Of a stretch of 39,433 nt of DNA, positions 23,399 to 32,559 are shown in pieces (positions within the stretch are counted from its first letter, which is position 1; every line of letters begins with the position of its first letter). The translations under genes and the position numbers were made by a program. This DNA is from Euryarchaeota archaeon UBA88 (GTDB lineage Archaea > Thermoplasmatota > Poseidoniia > Poseidoniales > Poseidoniaceae): positions 78,391-117,823 of the forward strand of contig DAME01000028.1 in the NCBI GenBank assembly GCA_002499545.1, read 5' to 3'. Below the pieces are notes generated by a model, which was given only the letters and a program-made list of their open reading frames with translations, ran no database searches and had not been told where the DNA came from.

Positions 23399-25680
23399 TA
23401 ATCAAGACTTGGCCTCCACCAACGCAGTAATAACGAATTTCCTACGACGCTCACGGATGAGAGTGACATTGCTGCAGCGGCAAAAGCTGGAGGGAGCAAG
23501 AACCCGGTAGAGGGTAACATTATACCCATGGCGAGAGGAATTCCAATCACGTTGTAGATGAAGGCCCAGCCAAGGTTCCCGCGGATTCGACGCATCGTAC
23601 TTCGTCCTAGATTCAACGAAGCAACTGCATCGATCAAATCATTTCGTAAGAGCACGAAGTCAGCCGCATCCAGGGCGATGTCAGAACCCGCCCCCATCGC
23701 TAAACCTACATCTGACATCGAGAGGGCGGCCGCATCGTTGATTCCGTCACCGACCATTGCTACCGTCCGACCTTCACGTTGCAATCGTGCGATATGTTCC
23801 GCCTTTTCATTCGGTTTTACTCCAGCCACGACCGTTTCGATTCCAACTTCAGCAGCGATTGTACGAGCTGCATCTTCCCTGTCACCAGTGAGCATAATCA
23901 CTTGATAGCCCATTTGTTTGGCCTGCTTGACTGCGTGCTTGGAGGTTTCACGAATACGGTCCTTTGCTTCAATCCAACCGAGTAGTGTGAGTCCACGGCT
24001 GACTAACACCAGCGTCACTCCCTTTGTTGCAGATGTGGTAAGTTTCTCACGCACTTCTTCGCTGATTTCAACGCCAACTTCGTGCATGAGTTCAACGTTA
24101 CCAGCTGCAACTACTGCTCCGTCAAAATCACCAACCATTCCAAGTCCGGGCATAGTTGCAATTCCGGTAATGGCAGGTCTGTTTGAGGACACGTTGGACC
24201 ACGAAGTTCGAATTGCTGATGCTAGAGGATGGGTTGATTCTTCCTCGAGTGCGGCTGCAATATCTAAAATTTCTTTGACCTCACATTCAACCAATTCGAT
24301 GTGACTCACTCGTGGCTTTCCCGATGTAAGCGTACCAGTTTTATCGACAACAAGCGTGTTTGTTTTGTGAGCGTTCTCTAATGCTTCTATCCCTTTGATC
24401 AGGATGCCGTACCGTGCTCCAACACCAGTTCCTACAATCAACGCAGTTGGTGTAGCTAAACCCAGGGCGCACGGGCAGGCAATCACGAGCGTCGATACGA
24501 GGACCATGACGGCGAGTTCGGAGCGAGTCTCCATGGGGTTGTAACTGCCGGAACCGGAGAAATACAGCCAAAATAGAGCTGCTGCGAGTGCGAGGAATAC
24601 AACGATGGGAACGAAAATGGATGCGATTGTATCAACTAAACGCTGGATTGGTGCTTTCCCCATTTGGGCCTGTTCTACGAGGTCAACAATGTTCGACAAC
24701 AACGTGTCATCGACAACCCGAGTGGTGCGGATAAACACGCTTCCATCCAGTACGATGGTCCCAGCCACGACTTCGTCTCCCTCTGATTTACGAACGGGGT
24801 AAGGCTCTCCAGTCATGGTTGATTCATCGATGCTTGCTTTACATTCAAACAGCGTCCCATCCAACGGAATAGTTTCTCCTTGCAAGACCTTGATGAGCGA
24901 ACCAACTGGGATTGCTTCGACCGAACGTATGTCAGTGTGTCCAAGGTTTTCATCCTTGACCAAACGTGCAGTTTTAGGCTGCAGTTTCATCAATGAATGG
25001 ATTGTATCGGTCGCCTTCAGTTTGGCAGCAGCCTCCATCCAATTACCGAGTAAGATGAAGGCGATGATAAACACAACACCGTCATAGAAGACGTGTGTCG
25101 AAGTTTCAAACATCGAGGGAAGACCTTGTACTCTTGGAGCGAGCGTCACCGAAACTGACCAGAAGAAAGCGACGGTTGTCCCCAAATGAACCAGAACGTC
25201 CATGTTTGCTGCTGCGTTTCTCAACGATTTCCAAGCACGAATATGGAATTCCCAGCCCGACCAGAAATACACTGGAGTGGACGCAACCATGGCCAGTAGC
25301 AATCGCGTGTCAAGTCCGCTGGTGGTACCCATGTCGTTTGCAAACATCGACAAATACAGTGTTGGAAGTGCGAGCAGCAGCGCAACGGCAACCTTGCTGC
25401 GTTGCCGATGTAATCGTTGCTTCGCCTCCTCGAAAAGAATGGGCTGACGACGCTGTTCCTTGGCCTGAAACCCTCCTCGCTCGATAGCATCAATGGCTGC
25501 TTGAGTTCCTTCTTCGACACTTGCTTCTGCATCGAACACGATCATTGCTTTCTTGAAAGGTAGGTTCACTGACACCTGGGTAACCATGTCAAGTCTGCCA
25601 ACGATTTTTTCCACCGACGCCACACACGCTCCGCACGACATGCCTTCGATGTTGAGCGTAACTGCTGCTTCAGGTTCCAT
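23398..25680 (-). CDS. copA: Copper-translocating P1B-type ATPase CopA
   Basis: An ATP-driven exporter of Cu(I) across the cytoplasmic membrane (760 residues). One N-terminal HMA domain has GMSCGACV (about 13-20). Membrane spans follow, then the actuator motif STMTGEPYPVRK, the transmembrane metal site CPCALGLATP, the phosphorylation site VVDKTGTLTSGKP, the P1B-specific STHPLASAI, and GDGINDAAALSMSDVGLAMG of the ATP-binding/hinge region. CPC plus the C-terminal NVIGIPLAMG and MSLSSVSVVGNSLLLRWW motifs fit Cu(I)-ATPases. The ATG at 25680 has GGTGGTGAT just upstream; the in-frame ATG at 25701 would overlap the Cys-rich gene. It lies between a Cys-rich small protein and a CopZ-like chaperone. 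Confidence 0.97.
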   Translation of the reverse strand: MEPEAAVTLNIEGMSCGACVASVEKIVGRLDMVTQVSVNLPFKKAMIVFDAEASVEEGTQAAIDAIERGGFQAKEQRRQPILFEEAKQRLHRQRSKVAVALLLALPTLYLSMFANDMGTTSGLDTRLLLAMVASTPVYFWSGWEFHIRAWKSLRNAAANMDVLVHLGTTVAFFWSVSVTLAPRVQGLPSMFETSTHVFYDGVVFIIAFILLGNWMEAAAKLKATDTIHSLMKLQPKTARLVKDENLGHTDIRSVEAIPVGSLIKVLQGETIPLDGTLFECKASIDESTMTGEPYPVRKSEGDEVVAGTIVLDGSVFIRTTRVVDDTLLSNIVDLVEQAQMGKAPIQRLVDTIASIFVPIVVFLALAAALFWLYFSGSGSYNPMETRSELAVMVLVSTLVIACPCALGLATPTALIVGTGVGARYGILIKGIEALENAHKTNTLVVDKTGTLTSGKPRVSHIELVECEVKEILDIAAALEEESTHPLASAIRTSWSNVSSNRPAITGIATMPGLGMVGDFDGAVVAAGNVELMHEVGVEISEEVREKLTTSATKGVTLVLVSRGLTLLGWIEAKDRIRETSKHAVKQAKQMGYQVIMLTGDREDAARTIAAEVGIETVVAGVKPNEKAEHIARLQREGRTVAMVGDGINDAAALSMSDVGLAMGAGSDIALDAADFVLLRNDLIDAVASLNLGRSTMRRIRGNLGWAFIYNVIGIPLAMGIMLPSTGFLLPPAFAAAAMSLSSVSVVGNSLLLRWWRPSLD

Positions 25681-25691
25681 TCCATCACCAC

Positions 25692-25874
25692 CTAGCAACA
25701 ATTTGGTCGAACGTTCGATGACGGATTCAGTTCATCTTCATCAAGCGTGATACAACCGCATCCACAGCCGCACATCCAGCCGATTTGGTCCCAACCCTTT
25801 CCACCTTCAGCCCGCGTATACAATCGCTTCATTTTGCAATCGCATTGGCACATAGGTGCCTTTACTCGGGCCAT
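25692..25874 (-). CDS. 60-residue Cys-rich protein heading the copper unit
   Basis: Unrecognised. From the ATG at 25874 the product has nine cysteines in 60 residues: MCQCDC near the N-terminus, WMCGCGCGC in the middle and a terminal NCC, so metal binding is very likely. The arrangement could be a compact zinc/copper site or a metallothionein-like cluster. The start is chosen because the TATA box at 25895-25904 lies about 26 bases upstream, which fits a leaderless transcript; the ATG at 25934 would lie upstream of that TATA box. The stop is 11 bases before the copA ATG, so the two are cotranscribed. A role in copper storage, delivery or sensing is inferred only from position and composition. 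Confidence 0.7.
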   Translation of the reverse strand: MARVKAPMCQCDCKMKRLYTRAEGGKGWDQIGWMCGCGCGCITLDEDELNPSSNVRPNCC

Positions 25875-25888
25875 GCATTGCGATTTAA

Positions 25889-25920
25889 TGTAGTCAATAT
25901 AAAACTTGGTTTTGACTACA
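25889..25920 (-). promoter_or_regulatory. TATA box inside a perfect 9-14-9 inverted repeat (copper-unit operator candidate)
   Basis: TGTAGTCAA (25889-25897) and TTGACTACA (25912-25920) are exact inverted repeats separated by 14 bases. On the minus strand the spacer and one arm contain TTTTATATTG, a good archaeal TATA box about 26 bases before the ATG of the Cys-rich gene. A regulator bound to the repeat would block TBP/TFB. The regulator is not encoded in the window. Confidence 0.65.
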
Positions 25921-25923
25921 ATA

Positions 25924-26151
25924 CTACCAGACATCGAGACCTTGTCTGTGGCGAATTACTCCAATGGCGGCAACGATTCCGAGGGCACAGAATATGCCGA
26001 TATAGAGTCCTAACACGCCCCCGCCTTCGTATCCACGCTGGCCCATGATGACGGGACTTGGCGTGATTCCCGAAGCAACTACTGCACCGGTAATCAACCC
26101 CAGTAGCGGCGTAACAATCCCGAAAATTGGAATCGAGTAGCGCAATTTCAT
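25924..26151 (-). CDS. Small membrane protein with two predicted spans
   Basis: Unrecognised (75 residues). Two hydrophobic segments, IPIFGIVTPLLGLITGAVVA and GGVLGLYIGIFCALGIVAAI, are joined by a short loop with SPVIMGQRGYEGG; the C-terminus is basic (IRHRQG). The ATG at 26151 has GAGGT about 10 bases upstream; a GTG/ATG-type start at 26223 would add 24 polar residues. It lies 90 bases after the TerB-like gene on the same strand and ends 3 bases before the copper-unit inverted repeat. Confidence 0.6.
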   Translation of the reverse strand: MKLRYSIPIFGIVTPLLGLITGAVVASGITPSPVIMGQRGYEGGGVLGLYIGIFCALGIVAAIGVIRHRQGLDVW

Positions 26152-26241
26152 GACCCTACTACCTCGTTTTGCGTATGAACTCTTTGCCGTTTCCGTAGTT
26201 GCAGCGTTGAGTTGGACACGCAAACTCAGGGGTTCTCGTGT

Positions 26242-26664
26242 CTAAATTTTCAGAACGTTATACCCGTCTTGCATCCAGTGAAAACCCTTGACGACCCATT
26301 CCAATAACTGGTCTACGTGCTGCTTTGTAAGCCCTGCAGCATCAGCAACCTTGAGTAACACAGCTCGCTCAGCGTCATCGATTTCTCGGTCGACCATCGT
26401 CATCAGGCAAATATCTCGCAGGGCGAGTTTGATTCCACGGGGGCTCATTTTTTTCAAATGTGCATCTAAGTTGAGTTTTTGACTCATTCCTTCTCGGAGT
26501 TGCAACTTTCGTTCTGGTGTGAGAAGTGTTGCTCCGAGTCGTTGTTCAAAGAAAGCCATTTCCACTTTGGAGATGCTGTTGTCCGCATTCGCCAAATAAG
26601 CTAAGAGTTGGGCGTATCGGAACCGTTCAGCAGGTTCAATCTCGTGAACAATGTCGTGAAGCAT
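26242..26664 (-). CDS. TerB-like family protein
   Basis: A 140-residue all-helical protein resembling the TerB (tellurite-resistance) superfamily. Helix pairs with the family's metal-binding acidic turns are visible: LLAYLANADNSISKVEMAFF and LMTMVDREIDDAERAVLLKVADAAG, each with the A/V-D-x-x-I-x-x-x-E pattern. TerB-like domains occur in phage-defence, stress-response and membrane-associated complexes, but no other ter genes are here, so the role is unknown. It is divergent from the FN3-like surface protein with 98 bases between starts; TATAGAAAAT at 26711-26720 could serve either gene. Confidence 0.78.
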   Translation of the reverse strand: MLHDIVHEIEPAERFRYAQLLAYLANADNSISKVEMAFFEQRLGATLLTPERKLQLREGMSQKLNLDAHLKKMSPRGIKLALRDICLMTMVDREIDDAERAVLLKVADAAGLTKQHVDQLLEWVVKGFHWMQDGYNVLKI

Positions 26665-26762
26665 GAAACTTCGTTATCACCCTTGTTGATGAGCGTTGGG
26701 GTAGGAGAAGTATAGAAAATTGACATAAGGAGGGTTTGAACAGCCCAGCATGAGGAGTGAAA

Positions 26763-29141
26763 ATGAACAACCGCCGAATTTCCACCATTTTGGTGATTCT
26801 AATGCTCATGCCATTGTTGAACGGCGTACAAGCCGACGGCGAAGATGGCACATATCTTGAAGCCAAAAACCTCCAGGCAACAGTTGACTCCATTAACGAA
26901 ACAGTCACCGTATCATGGGATAACATCGATACCAATGATTTCATGATTCTTGAGGACTTGAAGAAAACCAATTATTCGCTCTACCGTTCTGACGAACCGT
27001 TGAACAGTTCCAACTATCTTCAAGCTGAACTCGTCCGAGAGAATATCCAAGCGTGCACCGAAGCAGACACTTTCACATCATGTAAAAACAGAGAACATGT
27101 GGTTGTCTACACCATTCCCCCCGCAACCGATGGCAACTTCTACTATGGCGTTATTAGCACGCTTCAGAACGGCTCTGTTTCAGATAACTTCACAATTGGC
27201 AACGCCACAGTTTCTCAGCCAGTGTATGAATTCGGCTCTTCCATTACATCACCGTACGGTCTCCAAGCCAATTATGTGGTTGACAATTCGACGACGCAGC
27301 TGAGTTGGGTTGACGTGTCTCGAGTTGACGCCTCAGTCGATTCAAATCACACGACAACACTCTGGAGTCACGCTTTCAGAGCCAACTCCAGCAATTGGGA
27401 TTCCATCAACAAAACGCAAATTGGAACCACCATGGACTCCAGCGCGAATTCATTTGAGATCGTCCATCCCGCACTCATTAGCCGCTCAATCTACTACACG
27501 GTCATGCACTCTTTTGATGGAGAAGAAGACACGCGCTTTTTATCCGGAAACACGCTGACTCAACCTTTGGTTGAGGATAACATTGGTTCGATAATTACGG
27601 GTACATTGCAAGCACAATTCAACGCTTCAAGTGCACAAACTTCGATGAACTGGTCAGGTGCGGTGATTGAAGATGCAAACCATACCCTTCACATTTGGCG
27701 AAGTATCTCCTCTATCACGGACTTCAACGCAGATGGCGTTGTTGAAATCGTTCAACTTCCAGCGAATTCCACTCACTACAACTACACAGTCGCACCGGGA
27801 TTTAACGGAGAATCTCACTACTTGGTGACCCTTTCGGACGAACTTGGAAACCATCAAACCGATCTCTCATCAGCGCCGCATACGCATCTTCACGAGTACA
27901 CTCTGAGCGAAAACCAGAACATTGTTACCGACCTTTCAGCATCCCACTCAGAGGGCGTCACGGCGTTGACATGGACTGATTTAGTGAACCATTCTGAAGC
28001 CACCTACCAAGTTTGGCGCTCCACAAGCCAGATTACTTCAGCAAACTTTGGTTCCGCTAGCGTGGCTTTACTCGCAACCGTTGATTCAGGAGTGGAGGCT
28101 TACAATCACGTTCTCGCCAGCGGTGTTTCACAAGAAGCATGGTACGCTGTAACGGCTGTTGCATCGTTTGGAACTCAGAATCTCACGCTGCAGCAGACCA
28201 ACATCTCAGTCTCGCTTAATTCGCTTGATGACGCAGTGATTGAAGACACCAAAAATCCAGTCGCATCTGCCGTGTTGACTGCGACCTACCACGTCAACGG
28301 AACCACTGAAATTTCGTGGAACGGCGACGGTTTGGAACAGGGAACTACTTGGAAGATTTATCGCAACCTCTATGCAGAAATGAATGAAGAATCGTACTGG
28401 GAGTCGGTCGGACAGGCTGAGAATGTTGGAACGACACAACTCACCGTCTTCGTGCCCAGCGTTGCACAATATGGAGAATCCTTCTCACCGGTATATGCTC
28501 TTTCTGGCACCGATGCCTTTGGTAATACCATTGATTTTGAAGATTGGACACTCAGTGCCCCTGTGCTTGAGGACCGTAAAACGCCAAATGTGCAGATGAT
28601 CGTTTATGATTCGCAAAACAATGCCGAAGCAAGCCGTTGGTTTGATGGTGGAGAAAACTCGGCTTTCTCTCACCTTGCAGCAGGCACTTACACCCTCAAG
28701 TTCGACGTTCTTGATGATGCAGTCACCATCGACTACACGCTCTCAACCGATGCTTCGCAGAATACGTTGAACCTTGCTCAAGACCTTCCCGAAATTTCTC
28801 TTACTCTTTCAGAGCAAATGACCAACGTTACCGTTTCGTTCGTAGTGTACGACGAAACCGGAAACGCTGCAACCTTCTCGACCCTCTTCTGCACAACCTG
28901 TTTAATTGTGCCCGAGGAAGTGAATCAAACCGTTGAAGATAGCAACGAAGACGATGTCAATGAAGTGCAGAATGATGACGACTCCTCGTCCAATGAAACA
29001 CTTCTGATCGGTATTTGTGCTGGGCTCGTTATGGTCGTGTTGTTCCTCAGGTTGCGAGGTTCAAAGCCAGCAAAGACCCCATCGGGTCTTCCATCGAAAT
29101 CTGAAGACCAGTGGATTTCCAAATACGTAAGCGAGCAGTGA
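26763..29141 (+). CDS. Secreted, membrane-anchored protein with FN3-like repeats
   Basis: A 792-residue surface protein. A signal peptide (NNRRISTILVILMLMPLLNG, cleavage near VQA-DG) starts it. At least five FN3-like units follow, each beginning with an L-x-A...T-x-x-S/T-W pattern and a later WRS/YRS strand; the W residues are near 52, 182, 297, 404 and 519 and the unit length is about 115. A different beta domain covers about 590-710. An acidic Asp/Glu/Asn spacer and one membrane span (LLIGICAGLVMVVLFLRL) with a basic cytoplasmic tail end the protein. NxS/T sites are dense, so heavy N-glycosylation is likely. The ATG at 26763 follows GAGGAG; a GTG at 26757 is possible. Adhesion or cell-envelope roles are inferred. 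Confidence 0.8.
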   Translation: MNNRRISTILVILMLMPLLNGVQADGEDGTYLEAKNLQATVDSINETVTVSWDNIDTNDFMILEDLKKTNYSLYRSDEPLNSSNYLQAELVRENIQACTEADTFTSCKNREHVVVYTIPPATDGNFYYGVISTLQNGSVSDNFTIGNATVSQPVYEFGSSITSPYGLQANYVVDNSTTQLSWVDVSRVDASVDSNHTTTLWSHAFRANSSNWDSINKTQIGTTMDSSANSFEIVHPALISRSIYYTVMHSFDGEEDTRFLSGNTLTQPLVEDNIGSIITGTLQAQFNASSAQTSMNWSGAVIEDANHTLHIWRSISSITDFNADGVVEIVQLPANSTHYNYTVAPGFNGESHYLVTLSDELGNHQTDLSSAPHTHLHEYTLSENQNIVTDLSASHSEGVTALTWTDLVNHSEATYQVWRSTSQITSANFGSASVALLATVDSGVEAYNHVLASGVSQEAWYAVTAVASFGTQNLTLQQTNISVSLNSLDDAVIEDTKNPVASAVLTATYHVNGTTEISWNGDGLEQGTTWKIYRNLYAEMNEESYWESVGQAENVGTTQLTVFVPSVAQYGESFSPVYALSGTDAFGNTIDFEDWTLSAPVLEDRKTPNVQMIVYDSQNNAEASRWFDGGENSAFSHLAAGTYTLKFDVLDDAVTIDYTLSTDASQNTLNLAQDLPEISLTLSEQMTNVTVSFVVYDETGNAATFSTLFCTTCLIVPEEVNQTVEDSNEDDVNEVQNDDDSSSNETLLIGICAGLVMVVLFLRLRGSKPAKTPSGLPSKSEDQWISKYVSEQ

Positions 29142-29143
29142 GT

Positions 29144-31513
29144 TCACCGCATTGGTGCTAAGTCGAGAGAACCAGCCCACACGTCCAATCCGCGCAGCTT
29201 GCACGGGAAGACTTGTCCAAGTAGAACAACTGGGTTCTGTTCGCCTCGCGCATCAGGTTCTGCAGGAATGACGCTTAATCCATGTTCATCGATACTCATC
29301 TGCGTTTTTCCACCGAGTTGAGCAACGTGCATTCTACCGTGAACCGCCCCGTCATCAGCTAAATCTAGGAAAATCCACGGTGTACGAAGTCCGGTGATCC
29401 GTGCTGACCATGATGTTTGTTCCAGTGGTTTATTATCAGCACCACTCTGTTCTCCAATCGCACCACCTCGCAGCAAATGAAGGTGATAGGCGTTAGCAAC
29501 AAGTTCCCATTCAAGGCGTTTTGCAGTATGGCCCTGTTCACTGCAATGAACGGCAATTTTTTCTGTTTCATCCTTAGAGTGAACCCACGGTTCGCCGCGT
29601 ATAAACGACTTGAGCTGTCGATGAGTCATCAAGTCAGGGTACCTTCGAATTGGACTGGTAAAGTGGGTGTAGGCATCAAGGTTGAGTCCAAAATGGCCGA
29701 GGTTTTCTTCCCTGTAGGTCGCACGTTGCATCAGGTGGAACAAGCCTTGGTCAACCACTCGACGCACGGGTCCCTTGAGGTGGGAAGCTTCCTGTTGGGC
29801 TTGATCAAGTGCGTTCAGCATGGCTTGTCGCGCATCAGAGTCGATGACGCTTGACAAGTACTGTGGGGCATCATCGCTGGTTTCATTGGCCGATTCAAGC
29901 ATCGAGGTGTCGATGGCGCCTCCTGCCCATCCAGCCAATAAATCGGTCAGTTCGCTTTCCTCAGATTGGCCGTGCTTGCGTGTGCTGGGCATCGGTAACT
30001 CGATGGTAACTCCCAAAGCCTCGAGTTTGGCGTTCAACTCTTCTACTTCAATTGCGTCTGGCGGGGTGTGACACCTCCAAGGAAGGGGTGCACCGGCTTT
30101 GCCCAGTAGATGACCAACAGATGCGTTTGTAGCTACCATGAACGACTCAATCATTCTGGTCGCAGCATTTGGCCACTTGACTTCAACACGTATACCGTCA
30201 TCTCCGTGTAGACGGGGCCGAAGTTCCGGATTTTGAATGTTCAATCGAACTTCTTTGGCTTGCCAGGAATGTGCAAGTTCAAACATGTGTTTGAATTCTG
30301 GGTTGTCCAATGCGTCTTCATAAGCGATGTTTTTGGCAACTCGAATAAGTGCCTCGTATGCTTTACAGTCAACAATTTCGTTGGTGTGGTCAATGTCCAT
30401 CGCCACGACCATCGCCAATCGGTCTCGATCTGCTCGAAGCGAACATAAATCGTCGGCTAACCTTGGTGGAAGCATTGGTAGTACCGTGTGCGGGAGATAG
30501 ACTGAGGTGGCTCGTGCACGAGCAGCAGCGTCCAAGCGAGTGTCGGGTTCAACATAGTGCGCAACGTCAGCTATCGCTACCCACAGCGTGCGTCGACCGT
30601 CTGATTCAACCAAGCACACTGCATCGTCAAAATCTTTGGCGTCGTGCGGGTCGATGGTGACAAAGGGAAGATGGCGTAAGTCAACTCTCCCGCTCTCAAG
30701 TGCTCCATCTCCATCAACTTCGTCCAGGCGCTCTGCATCCCGGACCAGTGCTTCGTCGTAGGTTCGAGGAAACGGGTTTCGTCCGCCATGTTGTTTGTTT
30801 TTCAGTCGCAGGTCCAGTACGGTGCGTGCGTTCAATCGCCCTGATTGAATGAGCAGCAGTGCCATTCCCGGTTCCGCTTCGCGGAAACGAAGTCCTGAAC
30901 GGCGTTTCACGATGAAACGCATTTCCTTTTTCAGGTCAAATTTCCCCCATGAGTGCACCACTTCATTTGGGAGCAGTGAGAAACGATCAGGATAGTCTTC
31001 AGCAGCGAGATGAGCCATCCAAACTTCTTCAAGCAAGGCATAGCGTTCGATGTCTTCTTGGTCCATCGAGGGATAGACTTCAGCGTTTGCAGCAATAAGT
31101 GCAGGGCGCCCTCGTAGGCTTGTATCAGAGGGTTGTGCATACGTTGCTGAAAATGCTTGCCAGCCCAGAACGGCGCTGTGGATTGCGTCGATTTCATCTT
31201 TCGTACGTAACCGCACCCGTCGGTCGCTGGTATGGCTGAAATGTTCGTTTTTGGTCCGAGCATGTGCGAGCGTTTCGTCGATTCCGCTGCGAAAGGCCCG
31301 GTCTTCTCGAGAGTTAGGTGTGAGCTGCTTGAGTTGTGGTTCTCGCTGGATGAGGTAGTCCGATACCTCGGTACCGCTCCAGTCACGTTGCCAGAGAGAA
31401 CGTTCGTCGCCGAAGTGACTCAACAGCCGCCGCCATAACCGCTCATCATCAGGGCTTTTCGGCCCTTTTTTGGCATGGTTGTCACGGCGTTTGTTTTGCT
31501 TATTCCGCCCCAC
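29144..31513 (-). CDS. RNB-family 3'-5' exoribonuclease (RNase R/II-like)
   Basis: A 789-residue RNase. The RNB catalytic domain has TIDPHDAKDFDDAVCLVE, with the Asp cluster that binds two metal ions, then ADVAHYVEPDTRLDAAARAR, VYLPHTVLPMLPPRLADDLCSL, and YTHFTSPIRRYPDLMTHRQL near the C-terminus. The N-terminus is very basic (GRNKQNKRRDNHAKKGPK). The C-terminal 100 residues could form an S1-like RNA-binding domain. RNB enzymes are mainly bacterial and eukaryotic, with scattered archaeal cases such as haloarchaea. The start is a GTG at 31513 preceded by AGGTGG. It lies 8 bases downstream of the DnaJ-class gene and ends 2 bases from the convergent surface-protein gene. Confidence 0.93.
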   Translation of the reverse strand: MGRNKQNKRRDNHAKKGPKSPDDERLWRRLLSHFGDERSLWQRDWSGTEVSDYLIQREPQLKQLTPNSREDRAFRSGIDETLAHARTKNEHFSHTSDRRVRLRTKDEIDAIHSAVLGWQAFSATYAQPSDTSLRGRPALIAANAEVYPSMDQEDIERYALLEEVWMAHLAAEDYPDRFSLLPNEVVHSWGKFDLKKEMRFIVKRRSGLRFREAEPGMALLLIQSGRLNARTVLDLRLKNKQHGGRNPFPRTYDEALVRDAERLDEVDGDGALESGRVDLRHLPFVTIDPHDAKDFDDAVCLVESDGRRTLWVAIADVAHYVEPDTRLDAAARARATSVYLPHTVLPMLPPRLADDLCSLRADRDRLAMVVAMDIDHTNEIVDCKAYEALIRVAKNIAYEDALDNPEFKHMFELAHSWQAKEVRLNIQNPELRPRLHGDDGIRVEVKWPNAATRMIESFMVATNASVGHLLGKAGAPLPWRCHTPPDAIEVEELNAKLEALGVTIELPMPSTRKHGQSEESELTDLLAGWAGGAIDTSMLESANETSDDAPQYLSSVIDSDARQAMLNALDQAQQEASHLKGPVRRVVDQGLFHLMQRATYREENLGHFGLNLDAYTHFTSPIRRYPDLMTHRQLKSFIRGEPWVHSKDETEKIAVHCSEQGHTAKRLEWELVANAYHLHLLRGGAIGEQSGADNKPLEQTSWSARITGLRTPWIFLDLADDGAVHGRMHVAQLGGKTQMSIDEHGLSVIPAEPDARGEQNPVVLLGQVFPCKLRGLDVWAGSLDLAPMR

Positions 31514-31521
31514 ACAACCAC

Positions 31522-32421
31522 CTACAAACCCGTTTTCTGTAGGCGTTCCAGTGCCCTTTTTTGAGCAGATGTAAGGTTTTCATACTCAGGTAAAACGAAT
31601 TCAAGTTCGAGGTCCGCCCCATCGTATCCCGCACCGGCGATTCGTCGCCGGTCTCCAACCATAGTTTCGGGTGCAACTGAGAGCATGATTTTCTTACCAC
31701 TCGGAAGGAGAATCTTGACTTTCCCACCGAGCATCAATGTGCTGAACGGTGTTGCCACCTCTTGTACGACTATATTCCCATCCCAAAACCGCCCTTCGCC
31801 AAATTGAATTCGGATGGTCAGCAAGACGTCTCCAGGGTCGCCTTCAGGGTGGTCGTGACCTTGGCCCTTCATTCGAGTAACTGTTCCGTGCTTGACGCCA
31901 GCCTTTACGGTGGTTTTCATCGTCACTGAACTCGCCTGCATCGTTCCCGCTGCGTTTGGTTTGAGTCGCTTGAAACTGAATGGGAATTGACCGCCTTGCT
32001 CTGCTTGTTCAACGGTGAGTTCGAGGTTTACATTGATGTCTGCGCCTTTCGGGCGCTGCCGTCGCTGCCGTTGTTGTGGCCCTCCGCCTCCAAATGGACT
32101 ACCGCCTCTTGGCCGACCTCCACCACCAAACATTTGTCCAAATATATCCTCCATTCCGCCGCCATATGAAGCGCCACGTCCACCGTTTCCTCCGAACATT
32201 GAGGACATGCGTTGTTGCTGGTCGAATTCTGCTCGGTCTTTGGCGGTTTCAATGGACTCATAAGCCGCTTGGACTTCTTTGAACTTCGTTTCAGCAACCG
32301 GGTCATCGGGGTTACGATCTGGATGGAATTGACGGGCTTTTTTGCGAAACGCCCTCTTGATTTCAGCGTCGCCGGCATTCCGGTCGACCCCCAAAACAGA
32401 ATACGGGTCTGGAGCGGCCAT
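31522..32421 (-). CDS. DnaJ-class co-chaperone without zinc-finger domain
   Basis: A J-domain protein of 299 residues that would stimulate a DnaK/Hsp70 ATPase and bind unfolded clients. The J domain covers 1-70 (DPYSVLGVDRNAGDAEIKRAFRKKA, with HPD in the QFHPDRNPDD loop). A Gly/Phe/Arg-rich linker follows (about 75-125, GGNGGRGASYGGGMEDIFGQ), then two beta-rich client-binding domains (from about 127) including GQGHDHPEGDPGDVLLTI. There is no CxxCxGxG zinc region, so it resembles CbpA/type II proteins. It is divergent from secE with 138 bases between starts. RNB RNase follows 8 bases downstream, so the two are likely cotranscribed. Confidence 0.93.
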   Translation of the reverse strand: MAAPDPYSVLGVDRNAGDAEIKRAFRKKARQFHPDRNPDDPVAETKFKEVQAAYESIETAKDRAEFDQQQRMSSMFGGNGGRGASYGGGMEDIFGQMFGGGGRPRGGSPFGGGGPQQRQRRQRPKGADINVNLELTVEQAEQGGQFPFSFKRLKPNAAGTMQASSVTMKTTVKAGVKHGTVTRMKGQGHDHPEGDPGDVLLTIRIQFGEGRFWDGNIVVQEVATPFSTLMLGGKVKILLPSGKKIMLSVAPETMVGDRRRIAGAGYDGADLELEFVLPEYENLTSAQKRALERLQKTGL

Positions 32422-32512
32422 CGGCTCAACTTCACCGTCACTCCCACATCAACCCTCGCAACGTAAAAACAGCAAAACCTTCATCAAAAATTGTCCTGCA
32501 TTCGCGACGGAG

Positions 32513-32521
32513 CGGTTATAT
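32513..32521 (+). promoter_or_regulatory. TATA box of secE-spt5
   Basis: GGTTATATT ends 38 bases before the secE ATG at 32560. A leader of roughly 15-20 bases would then contain the GAGGTTG ribosome site. It lies in the dnaJ-secE divergent region. Confidence 0.55.
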
Positions 32522-32559
32522 TGGCGGTGCAGGTGGGGTTGAAAGCCCGAGGTTGTACC

